Shown piece by piece: positions 9,232 through 19,231 of a stretch of 25,715 nt of DNA. Where the stretch lies: assembly GCA_905250885.1 (NCBI GenBank), contig CAJNOQ010002197.1, forward strand, positions 1-25,715. The letters are read 5' to 3'. The translations under genes were made by a program, and so were the position numbers. Source of the stretch: Didymodactylos carnosus. Lineage: Eukaryota > Rotifera > Eurotatoria > Philodinida > Philodinidae. The first letter of the stretch is position 1, and the number at the start of each line of letters is the position of its first letter. The notes beneath the pieces were generated by a model. That model saw nothing but the letters and a program-made list of their open reading frames with translations, searched no databases and was not told where the DNA came from.

Positions 9232-12200
9232 TTGAGTGACGTTGGTTCAACAACGCTTTCTCTATCAGAATTATTTTCGAGGTCTACTGATTTTCAACAG
9301 CCATTTTGTACTAATCTTAATGCATTAAATGCAATTATTTTCTTGATCTATCATTGAGTCAAGCAGACTACGATGTGTTTCCATCAGCATCGTATTTATT
9401 GAGTAACGATGCATAACTTTCACTGTTCGGAGAGAATAAGCACTCGTTTCCATCAGGATGGGGTGGAATACGGACTAATTCTTATCAGTACTAGTTCGAA
9501 GTAGAACGGGTGCCAGTCGAACTAAAATCTCAGATTCATTCGACATATGAGAAACATAATGCTTCTGAATAAAGGAGGCCCATATGAGTATATTCACACG
9601 GAAACAAAGATAGAAACTTTTTAATAAATTACTGGGAGACACGAACTGATGATTTGTTAGGACGTATAGCTATAACATTTTAAAATTCTCATATTTTCGT
9701 CACAATTAACTACACAACAAATACTCAGATCAAACGTTTTTGTACAAAAGAAGACGTTCAACAAGCCCGGACGATTTCTTGTGAGTGCGTTATAACAGCT
9801 TTCTTGGATGTCCGCCCTACTACCAGTTACATAACTGGTGCATGTCTACTAACTTAGGTTAACTCTTTCGTGCATTTTTTTCTGCTGGACTAAGTGCATC
9901 AAGAAGATAGTTACTAAAAAACATCGTTCCATTTTGCACTAGAAAACAACATGAAGATATTTGAAAAATATATGGACCGAAAAGAGTGACTAGTCAAACT
10001 GTGGAAAAATGTTCTGATAAATAACTGTAATTATGTTTTTCGCGTTATTTGCAATTTGTGAACAGGTAAGGATATTTGGAAAACAATAAACAACCAAATA
10101 TAAGATCTTGCGGGTTAATATCTAAACATCCATAGGTACATAACCGTTCTTAATTGGAAAATTTTTTGATTGTCTATGTCATTTTATATCATCAGTATTC
10201 AAGTGGAAAATACTTAAACATCGTTTACTGGAACTAATTTTACTTGATGACGATAACTTTAAGATATTCTTTATAATGGTTTTTAATGGATGAACACGAT
10301 AGAATATGTTACAATTCATTCGGTAATAGTGTGAATGTCCTAAAACCATATTTAACAAACAATACACTCATGAGAACTTTAATCAATAAAAGTGTGTGCA
10401 GTATGTAAAGGAAACTGAATTTTCAAGGAAAACGTTTAATAAGTGTAGTGGCATCAAGTGTACGAAAAATTAGATTTAATAACAATGTGGTTGTTAGATT
10501 TTTAAAATGAAGTTTCAAATAGTTTTTCTTCTCTTAACTGCTATGTAACCGATTTGATTTTTTTAATCGAAAATAAGATAAATCAAACGAGAAAAAACAA
10601 AATAAAAAATTTTAGTTTTGTTTTTTCGTGTTTTCCTTTCTTATTTTACTTACATTTTTGACATTACATAATCTGTCTCATTTAACTTTTTCATCATAAT
10701 GGACCAAGTAAAATATTATTATTATTAAAACATCTGTTCTTTGACTTTTACTATTAAATTAACTTCATTTAGATTAATTTCATAATACACTACTACTGCA
10801 CGTGTCGTATCGTATTTTAAAATTTTTTTCCTTTTCTTGAAATCAAATTGACATCCGTTTTTTCCGAAGAGTGTTCCCAATGATAACCATTTTCTGAAAC
10901 GCAAGGTATCTTAATTATAAAACAACAAATTTTTTCCTGTGTTTCAAGCAGTATTAATCAATGATTGTTCAACTATTTTCTATTAATAATTATTAGTATG
11001 GTATCGTTGTTGTTCTAACACGATATTGGATGAATGTTAAAAATTGTGAAAGAAGAAGGAGAGAAAGACAAATTCGCTTTGTCAATTAGTATTTTTCTGA
11101 TAGTGTTAAATTCTATCGTTTCTTGAAAAGGAAATATCATATGCCAGAATCCATACAGAACAGCAGAAGTACATTGAACCGATCCAATAGGTATGACTTC
11201 TGTATTTTTTGTTTTTACTTTTCGCTGAGCATACATGCGATTTTCACCATACGATAGTTAAGATCGAGGTGCGTAGTTCTACGGCATCCAGAAGTTATCA
11301 TACAAATATTTAAGTTTCCTTTTACAAATAGATAGTGCAAAGTATACTCTTCAAAACTATACAATAGAATATGATAAGCATAGAAATTACTTTATAAAAA
11401 AAGCGATAGAAAATTACTTTAGCTCCGAATAAGAATTTCTAGAAATCTTTCAAAAGGAAGAAAATGTGTTTTACGGATCCGAAGCACAGAATCATTTTAA
11501 GCAGATAAATAGAGTGTTTAGTGTCTAACTATCTTTTGATGGATAATAGTGTTTTTTAGAACGCTGATATTTTTAGTCGACTGACAAATTCTTGTCTTAC
11601 AAAAACTAAAAGAAAATATACCACATGTTTACCATACATAAACACCTTTTTCCACCTATATGATATAGAATCTTTCTCTAATATGACCTTTTCTCATTAT
11701 GGTTAATTTAATCTAGGCAAAGTTCGAAAACGTGTGAAGAATGGTATGTTGGTCGTGAACAAAAGTGATGTTATTTCTTAGCATATCGAGTATTCTGTTT
11801 TTTAGGTATGGTGTTAATATGTATTGCAGTACAACATTTTTGAGGAAGAAATACTCTAAAAATAATATTTCATTAAATTCATTGAAACTTAACCAAAATG
11901 TTGAAGTCTTGTCTAAAGTAGGTGTATCATTAACCTGATCAGTTTAGAATGTATCTTCATAATCATTAATTATCAACATCGATTCACTAAGTTTTAGTAT
12001 ATGTACGAAATTGTTGTATCAAAAATCGGCTGTTTTTCGCACCATTTTTGAATCATTCATCAATTTTTGATAAATTTAGTTTTTCGTTAATCAATGACAA
12101 CAATATTAGAATAACCTTAAGAGTCAAGTAGTTTTTCTTTTGTCTTGTTTTCTGTGTGATGCTCTGTTTTGTTTATAGCCATTTTGTTTTTTGGAACAAA

Positions 12201-12300
12201 CATAGTCGATACGGTGAGTTATACAATATATATAGTATGGAATAAGTTACCTACGCAACAACTATATATTTTTATTCTGTCGAATCTTTATGAAGTGAAA
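9232..12300. other. About 3 kb without a recognised gene
   Basis: AT-rich DNA with only short open frames (62 and 73 codons on the minus strand at 10179 and 11015), none with a recognisable domain. Small structures include the hairpin CCAGTTACATAACTGG near 9822 and an imperfect AT-rich palindrome at about 10585-10645. No exons with matching splice phases were found. Confidence 0.45.
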
Positions 12301-12642
12301 ATTCTTTTTCATTAACAATTTTCTTGTCTGAAAAAACTATCTTTTTGTTTATTGCGTTATATTTCCTAATTTATTGTTTTTCTCGTGTTAATTTAATGTT
12401 TAAAAAAGAGTAATCGAATGCTACTTCAATGATCATAGTCCTGTAAGATTTAGATAGAAAGCACATCAATATATTGTTAGGCTGTATATATATATTTTGC
12501 CGCCACTGTATATACCACGAAAACGTGATGCGATGAACATGCTTATTATTAAGCATGTTCGAAAAACAATAAATTAGGAAATATAACGCAATAAACAAAA
12601 AGATAATTTTTTCAGACAAGAAAATTGTAAATGAAAAAGAAT
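12301..12642. repeat. Inverted repeat with 82-bp arms
   Basis: Arms 12301-12382 and 12561-12642 are equal in length and differ at only a couple of positions (for example CATTAACAATT versus CATTTACAATT). The 178-base spacer contains a further perfect hairpin at 12536-12559 (AACATGCTT and AAGCATGTT). A short direct copy of the outer segment (TTTTTCATTAACAATTTTCT) follows at about 12640-12661, right next to the retroelement-like fragment. It could be a foldback element or a terminal structure of that retroelement. Confidence 0.8.
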
Positions 12643-12672
12643 TTTTCATTAACAATTTTCTATTAAAAACCA

Positions 12673-13119
12673 TTAGAAGTCGGCGATTGTGGCATCGAAC
12701 ATCTTGTCTATTGGTTGCTTTATAATTTCTTGTCTCAGTTCGTCGTGTACTTTTTTGGCGAATTCGTCAATTGCGGGTCTTGGGATATTGCGCGCTTTGA
12801 TATTTTTATTGAATTTTACCTGTAATTTTTCTCTCATTGTTTCGATCTCTTCTGGGAGGCGCTTTAATGCTGTTTTCGGGTTTGGATGGACATAACCGGG
12901 TCCTTTGTTCAGGACTGATCGCTGGTATTCATCTAAATTTAGAGCATAATTTTTCGTTTGGGGTGGATATCCTATATTCGAAAAATGGGGATGTGGGTGA
13001 GCCTTGGATTCGTCTGTAGTGGCTAGGTGTTTTCGGTTTTTGAGGCACCTATTTCTAAAAAATAACACGACTAAAAGTGCTTTTGAACTTTGTGAATCCC
13101 ACCATTGCGAAGAATGCAT
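12673..13119 (-). pseudogene. Possible N-terminal fragment of a Penelope-like reverse transcriptase
   Basis: A 148-codon minus-strand frame. From about residue 40 it is hydrophilic and helical, with YALNLDEYQRSVLNKGPGYV, then PKTALKRLPEEIETMREKL and RPAIDEFAKKVHDELRQEI. The L-[DN]-x-G-x-x-[YF]-[VI] pattern followed by helices resembles the region just before the RT core in Penelope-like elements. This is recalled family style, not a search result. None of the catalytic RT motifs is present and the frame ends at 12673, so it would be a truncated remnant. An acceptor-like tttttag at about 13054 may mark an exon start. It lies between the 82-bp-arm inverted repeat and the end of the ART-TPR gene on the same strand. 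It could instead be an unrelated gene fragment. Confidence 0.4.
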
Positions 13120-13222
13120 ACGAAAATCTATAAAAATAGTATTTAAAGGCTTTTGTCTCTTTTTTATGGCACATGTCCATGTGGCTAGTAGAATTGCTTA
13201 CTGCGCGATCCATTCTCGGCTA

Positions 13223-16200
13223 CTAATTATCGTTCGATTTTTCTTCTTTTGAACATTTTTTACTTTCCCCAAATTTTTCCTCATCTGTGAGATAGATACA
13301 TGGTAGATTTGAAAGTACAAAACGCTGCAACACTTCCATGGTGAAATCGTTTTCTTGTAGTTGTGAACGTGATTGAACTGTTTTCCTAGCCTCTCTCAAC
13401 GTCAAGGAATCAAATGTACAGAAGAGATTTTCTAACAGACACTCACCAGGTCTTCTTCTATAATTTGAATATTATTTTGAATTTCAATAACTAATTTATC
13501 ATTGGCATTCAATGTTTTCAAACATATAGCCATACCTTGTTGACAATTAATGAGTGCTTGAGAGTTTTTTTTTAATTTTGATAATACAGCGCCAATATTA
13601 TTATACGTTCGACCAATTTCGAAATGATCTTTTGGTAAAACGTCTAATTCGATTTGCAATGCTTGTTGATAATATTTTAACGCTTCTTCAAATTGACCAC
13701 AGTTTATTAGTGTAATGCCAATTTCTTTATTAATCTTAGATATTTTTCGATGTTTTTTCGAATCATAACATTTATGGCTTAGGTCAAGTGCTTGTTGAAA
13801 TGATTTCAGTGCAGTGTCACAATCATTCATTTCAAGTTTTATGCAACCAAATTCATAGAGTGTATCGGATAATGTTGAAAGATTAATTGGATTTAATGAA
13901 TGTTTAATATCAAGAGCAATGCTAATTTGTTCCATTGCACGTTCGTAGTTCTTTTGATGTCTATAAGCTCTCGCCAAATTTTTATTTGCAACGGCTATAA
14001 GTGGATGTTGAGAAGGTAGTGATGATGTTTTAGTCAAAATATCCACTGATTTTTGATAATATTCAAATGCCAATGTATAATCATGTTGTTGTTCATATAA
14101 TAAACCAAAATTATTACAAGTTGCAGCAAATTCTGGGTGATTAACTGGTAGATATTTAGAGTCAAATTCCCATGCTAGATCCAAATATTCTTTTGTTTTG
14201 GCATAATTACCATCATCTAAATAGCATGTACCAATATTAGTAATATGAAGACGAGAATGCTCGATGGTCTGATGATGCTAAACATTTTTTTCTAATTTCA
14301 AGTGCTATTTCAAAATTTTCCATAGCTTTAGATCTATTTCCAAGTTTATCGAATATAAAACCAAGATTGTTATAAATAACTGCAACAGTTGGATGATTAT
14401 GAGGAAGTGCTCCTTGTTGGCAAAGATCTGATGCCAGTTGATAATATTTTAATGATTGATGAAAATTGCCCATCTCACTGTAAACAGATGCTATGTTATT
14501 ATATGTATTAACCAAATGAGCATGTATTGATGGTAAAATTTTTGTTTGCATATCAAGTACTTTTTCATAAGTTTTTAATGCTTCAGTATAGTTACCGTTA
14601 TCTAAATGAGCTGAAGCTATATTCATATATGCTATCGATAAAAAATGTTCTTTGTTTGAGTAGTGTATTACATTTGTTGATGAATAAAAGTCAATCGCTT
14701 TATCAAACATTTTAAATGCATCTGTTAACATATTTTTTTTCGGATATAACGTACCAAGATTACTGTATATTACACTAATACTGGGATCGTCTGGTGGTAG
14801 TTGTTCAAGTAAAATTCGACTATATTTTTCCGCTTTCTCAGATTCACCCATTTCATATAAGATAGAGGCCAATATACCTAAAACAACAATCCTATACACA
14901 AATGTCAAGTGAATATAAGACACTTTTCTCGAGACATCAATATATTCGCTGCTTCTGTAGATAAGGCAAAAGTTAAAAAAAAAGACCGATTTTTGGAAAA
15001 CGATTTCATTCGCTTTCACACATCTGACATTGTGCATAAATGGAAAATATTTTGGTTCAAAACCCTTTGCGTGCCGAATTACATTGGCGACATTTCTCAA
15101 AAAAAACACACTCAACTTATATGGAAAGGACGAGGCTGCATTTGAGCGAGAATCGGTCCATTCGAATTTTTTCATTTCTCATGATCGAACTTATTAGGAA
15201 AGTCACATTTCTATTATGCTCTGTTATTCCTAAGCGAAAAAAGTAAAAAAAAGATTGAAGAAATTTTTTTCCACCATCATCATCTTGCAACCCCACCCAA
15301 CTGGTAACTTCATTATTTCTCTAGATCAAAATAGTAGATAAGATTCATTCGACCACTGCTAGATAGACGATGTAAACCTGAAGTGAAAAACATCCAAATC
15401 ATACCTTCATTGCTATTTGTTAAAAAATGACAGACCAAACTTTTATATGAGCACATACTTAATGCAAGACAGTTTCATGAAATTTTTAATTGTTTTGTTT
15501 ACTTTAAAGTAAGACTGCATCTCAGTTTATATATATTTGGATAGCGCATGAAATTGTCTGCAAGATGGCTGATTGATTTTTACGATTTGTTTTGATCCCG
15601 ATTTTTTTTTATGGATCAGTAGTAACCGACCAGGGGAAAATGTGACATATTTTCTAGTTCTTGTCATTTTTGAGACTGGTAAATAATCAAGTACATTTGT
15701 GTCATATATCATTTTAAAGTTCATTGACTTTCCTGCAGAGTAAACTACGTATAATATCTTGATCGGTAGGTTTGATCTCTGTAGTATTAGGCGTGATATC
15801 AGTTTTGCTGGAAGTTTCTAGACTGGTATTAATTGACCTCAAATAGCCTGTAAAGTAAATGAAAACGTAGGTTATCGCTCATACTGAACCCTGTAGTGAT
15901 GTTTCTTTCCAGAAAAAAGTAGGTACACCTAGTGAAACTGAGTTTTGAGGAAAATCCACTAATTCAGCTCGAACTATACACAAGTAAAATACTCCAGTCT
16001 CCTTCAAAACCTAAACAAACCAGTTGGAACCCTCAAAAAGTTCCAACCGGTTTGACCAGATTTTGAAGGAGGCTGGAGTATTTTACTTGTGTATAGTTCG
16101 AGCTGAATTAGTGGATTTTCCTCAAAACTCAGTTTCACTAGGTGTACCTACTTTTTTCTGGAAAGAAACTGCCACAAGATTCAGTATGAGCGATAACCTA

Positions 16201-17298
16201 CGTTTTCATTTACTTTACAGGCTATTTGAGGTCAATTAATACCAGTCTAGAAACTTCCAGCAAAACTGATATCACGCCTAATACTACAAAGGTCGAACCC
16301 AACATTCACTTGGTTTCAAGACGTTTGTTGAAAGTTTTTTTCGAATCATCTTCGATGGAAAAATTCACTTTCTTGGTTACAGCACTAAGTACAATGATTA
16401 TGGCCTGTTTGGTTGATGAAATTTATCAGTTAGAAAGAGCATCTGAAAATGACATAGTACCGGACTCGTAGAATAAGTTGGGTATAAAATCATCAAGATA
16501 TGTTCTTGCCCGAGATAGTAAAAACGTCTTTATAAATATACGGTTAGACGTTGTCATACTCACCTTTAATGTCCTGAGCACTAGCTGATGATCTTTGCCT
16601 TCCTATTCCGTTCATAAGGAGTTTTAGGCAAAAATTATTGATACAACATTGATAACCGTCCGCCCTCTTTCCAGCTTTGTCTGTAGTTCAACATTATCCA
16701 ACTCTTTGTTTTAAGAAAAGACACGACACATCCTTGTAAGGCTACTTTGGCTATTTTTTCTCTAAGAGAGAGTGAGACAGAGTGTCAATGTTTTGGAGCT
16801 GAAAAGCTATACTTCAAGTGATTTTGAACAATTCGCCGTAGGAAATAAAATTATACACTTTCCTCACTGAACGCAAGAAGTCAAACAGTATAGTTCTTCA
16901 AAAAAAGAAAGATAACATACCGTATGATGTTGTTTCTCCACTAAATTGATCTTTAAAATATTTGTATAAATCATCAAGTTCATCATTATCAATTTTATTA
17001 ATTAATTTTAATTCAATTAACCAAACACGTACATCATTATTATAATGTTCTTCAACTGATATAATTTTAAATATTGTATCGATACTAAATAGTATTTCAT
17101 CTTCCGCTTGAAAGTAACTTAAATCTTTAACATTATAAAATGGCATTGTTGTAATTGTTGTATCAATATCAATCATATAAACAACCGATACTTTATTTTC
17201 ATTTAATTGTGAACCTTCACCGGATAATGTGAACGCTAAACTACAATCTAGTATTGTTGAAAAAAATGTATTCATTGAAATAAAACAGGAAGAGACTT
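13223..17298 (-). CDS. ADP-ribosyltransferase-TPR fusion gene (5' incomplete, one frameshift)
   Basis: Exon 1 seen (about 17298-16921) matches the C-terminal half of an arginine-type ADP-ribosyltransferase: NTFFSTILD (the S-T-S-like strand), DIDTT, then FQAEDEILFSIDTIFKI with the catalytic ExE loop. Its donor gtatgt leaves phase 1. The next exon (14877-13447) starts in the matching phase after gttgttttag, giving SYGILASILYEMGESEKAEKY, and carries about 11 kinesin-light-chain-type TPRs (for example NTYNNIASVYSEMGNFHQSL, NNIGAVLSKLKKNSQAL). A 56-bp intron (13446-13391, donor gtgagt) leads to a 56-codon tail ending at 13223. ART-TPR fusions are common in bdelloids; they transfer ADP-ribose from NAD+, with TPRs presumably selecting the target. 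Oddities: the intron between the ART and TPR exons is 2,043 bp; the frame shifts by one base near 14255; the N-terminal ART half was not found. Probably a decaying copy, or the shift is a sequence error. Confidence 0.8.
15768..16302. repeat. Large near-perfect palindrome (~263-bp arms, 9-base loop)
   Basis: Arms 15768-16030 and 16040-16302 are reverse complements with only scattered differences, around a 9-base loop CCTCAAAAA. Paired landmarks are CCAGTTGGAAC with GTTCCAACCGG at the centre and TGATATCACGCCTAATACTAC near the ends. It lies wholly inside the long intron of the ART-TPR gene. Both outer ends read as the same exon start on opposite strands before diverging. An origin by inverted duplication of an older gene segment is more likely than a simple MITE. 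A read-chimera assembly artefact cannot be excluded. Confidence 0.92.
16221..16471 (+). CDS. Exon-like ORF running out of the palindrome (unknown protein, partial)
   Basis: After the acceptor-like sequence TTTACTTTACAG at 16209-16220, a frame of 82 codons runs to TAG at 16471: YLRSINTSLETSSKTDITPN, then residues such as LVSRRLLKVFFESSSMEKF, and LVDEIYQLERASENDIVPDS at the end. The first ~22 codons lie in the palindrome and are mirrored on the minus strand (left arm), where the frame diverges after NTT and soon stops. The composition looks protein-like but no family is recognised. The upstream exon is uncertain: a frame at 16024-16239 through the palindrome centre exists but may be fortuitous. 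The ORF is antisense to and inside the intron of the ART-TPR gene. Confidence 0.35.
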
Positions 17299-17305
17299 GA
17301 AACAT

Positions 17306-18587
17306 TAAATGGCAAAAGAAAAAGCTTCTCTGGGATTGCGTAAACCTGACGGACTTCTAGGTTAAGAATGTTCTCAAGTGTTGGTGTTTATTATTTATCT
17401 TTTGAAAGATGCTTTGTTTATTTACTTCCTTATTTATTACAAAAGGTAGGGAACAACAAAAGAAAAATTATTGTACCAATTTAGTCAACTTGGAAAATGC
17501 TATAAATTAAAAAAAAGACAAAATTTGCTTGACGCATAACTTAACGGTTCTGGAAAAAAGTGACGATGATTGCTCTATAACTCTATAGTTCTATTCATGG
17601 AGAAATAATGTATTCTCAAAAGAAAATCGATTTCGAATATCAAGAATCTTAGGAATTATTTATAGAAAATCGATGTTCTAGAATATTAGATAATCAAACT
17701 CGAATTTCCAGTATTTATGAAATCGACGCCGAATTTTGATATTTTTGGAAATTGTATGGCGATTTTCTGAATAAAATGACAATTCAGTTTATAGAAAATA
17801 GAAAATCGCGAATTTCTAAAAAGTCAGAAAATCTACGAGCATTTTATAAATATCAGAAAAAGCTCCACGATTTTCCAGATCGATTTTCTATAAACTAGAA
17901 ATGAATTCCAAATTACAGTGTACACCCTCAAAAATAGGTTTTTAGCCGATCAAGAGTGCCCTTAATGCTCCGAAATAGGTGCTCTATTCAGTGCCATGTT
18001 TCAAAACAGTTTTTTAAAGCAAAAAGAATGAAAACTACAAATGACATCAGAGATTTTTTATGGTACTTCCAATGTTTCCTCTGTTATATAAGAACAAAAT
18101 CAGCATACAGATACAAATAGAGAGGATAAGAAACCAAGTCACGTACGGAAAGAGAAGCGAGAATTATGAGACTCTTCAACACTATCGTTGTTGTAATTCT
18201 TCTAAAGAATCTTCTGGACTTCAAAGCTTTCGTTCGGTGCTAAAATTCTATAAAATCGCTCCTCATTTACGGAGTCATTATTTACTTTAGGTAAAACCCT
18301 ATACCGTTATGTAATACGTTAAACACAATGGAGGTGTTGAGGATTCTCTCTTCTCTTACGTGACTTCTTTCTTATCCGCTCTATCTCCACCTCTATATTA
18401 TCTAGCCTTATCACATTTTGAGAGAGCTTGAAGAACATATATTAGTTCGTGAAGCTTTTCTAAGAAAGTCATACCCAGCCTACGTAGAAGACAGGTTAGC
18501 TAAAAGTTAAAAAATGAAATTCACTCATACGAATGAGAACAAAATTATTTTTGTTGTACTTCTAGCAATGAATTTGTACTTCTTTAG
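17306..18587. other. Stretch with little recognisable coding sequence
   Basis: Expected to hold the missing 5' exons of the ART-TPR gene (minus) and of the zinc-knuckle gene (plus), but neither could be placed with confidence. A plus-strand segment at about 18422-18494 reads LRELEEHILVREAFLRKSYP and ends at a gttagc donor, so it may be an exon. Its phase does not match the zinc-knuckle exon at 18588, which implies a different join or a frameshift. Confidence 0.35.
17615..17905. repeat. Tract of iterated short palindromes (GAAAATCGATTTTC-like)
   Basis: Variants of TATAGAAAATCGAT and its reverse complement ATCGATTTTCTATA recur in both orientations over about 290 bases (for example near 17657 and 17882), separated by other GAATTT/AAATTC-type words. 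Size and internal style match the MITE-like elements at 2224 and 8934, but clear outer terminal repeats could not be delimited. Confidence 0.5.
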
Positions 18588-18940
18588 GTAAAGGTGGTCA
18601 TGGTAGAAAAACAAATCAAGAGTTTCTTAGAGTTTCCCCGTTCTGGTCAGTAAGAATGAGATCGTATAAAGACTGATGGTGTTAAAAGCCCTTCCATGCA
18701 CTTTTAGTTATAAATGCGCTGGTAGCCATGATACATCAGAATGCAAAGGACAGGAGGCAACAAGTATGTTGAACAAATCTATACTTGTATCTTTTTACCG
18801 TACTGTTTGTTTTAGCTGTATGTGCACTGTGCCAAAAACAAGGTAAGTCCTTTTTAAATTTATTTGTGAAAAAAACTAGAAATTTTTATCTCTGTTTAGG
18901 ACATTTCGCAAGAGATTGCGATGATAAAGAAAAAAGTTGA
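18588..18940 (+). CDS. CCHC zinc-knuckle protein, last four exons (5' incomplete)
   Basis: Exons 18588-18645, 18708-18763, 18816-18842 and 18900-18940 join in phase across introns of 62, 52 and 57 bp and end at TGA. The product ends with a basic/Gly stretch (GKGGHGRKTNQEFL) and two zinc knuckles: CYKCAGSHDTSEC, a shortened CX2CX3HX4C whose first Cys codon is split by an intron, and CALCQKQGHFARDC, a canonical CX2CX4HX4C, followed by DDKEKS. Zinc knuckles bind single-stranded nucleic acid, mostly RNA. The gene could belong to a cellular CCHC protein or be domesticated from a Gag-like source. The many small introns favour a host gene. No start codon was identified. Confidence 0.75.
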
Positions 18941-19231
18941 ATACATTCTGAGGTAACTTAGACATGATATAATTTCTTTACTCGAGCTTCTTTTCAATTT
19001 TTGTTTTAGTCGTGAAACATCGAACAAGTCTTGGTTGGAGCAAATCAATTTTTGTTGATTTGAAAGTTTTCTGTATCCGATGTTTCACTCTAAAAATGAA
19101 AATAAACGAACAAAACACTTGGTTAATTAAGGAGGACTACACTTGAGCAGTATGTCGTGTAATAATACGAGATACGTGAACTAAGTAATATACAAGAAAT
19201 CAAATGAAAAGAAAAAAATAGTTGTACTCTT
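18941..19231. other. Convergent intergenic region
   Basis: Separates the zinc-knuckle stop codon from the convergent F-box gene stop codon. It contains an imperfect inverted pair around CGATGTTTCAC / GTGAAACATCG (about 19012-19023 and 19078-19090), which could act in 3'-end formation. Nothing else is seen. Confidence 0.35.

Noticed and set aside
12371..12673. 100-codon minus-strand frame
   Set aside because: Lies entirely in the 82-bp-arm hairpin and its spacer. The translation is Phe/Ile/Asn-rich and looks like AT-rich repeat sequence.
12689..13252. Three plus-strand frames of 60-82 codons
   Set aside because: Antisense shadows of the minus-strand retroelement-like frame and its flank.
14909..15246. 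Overlapping plus-strand frames of 68-78 codons
   Set aside because: Within the ART-TPR intron, with no domain and no splice partners. They overlap each other in different frames.
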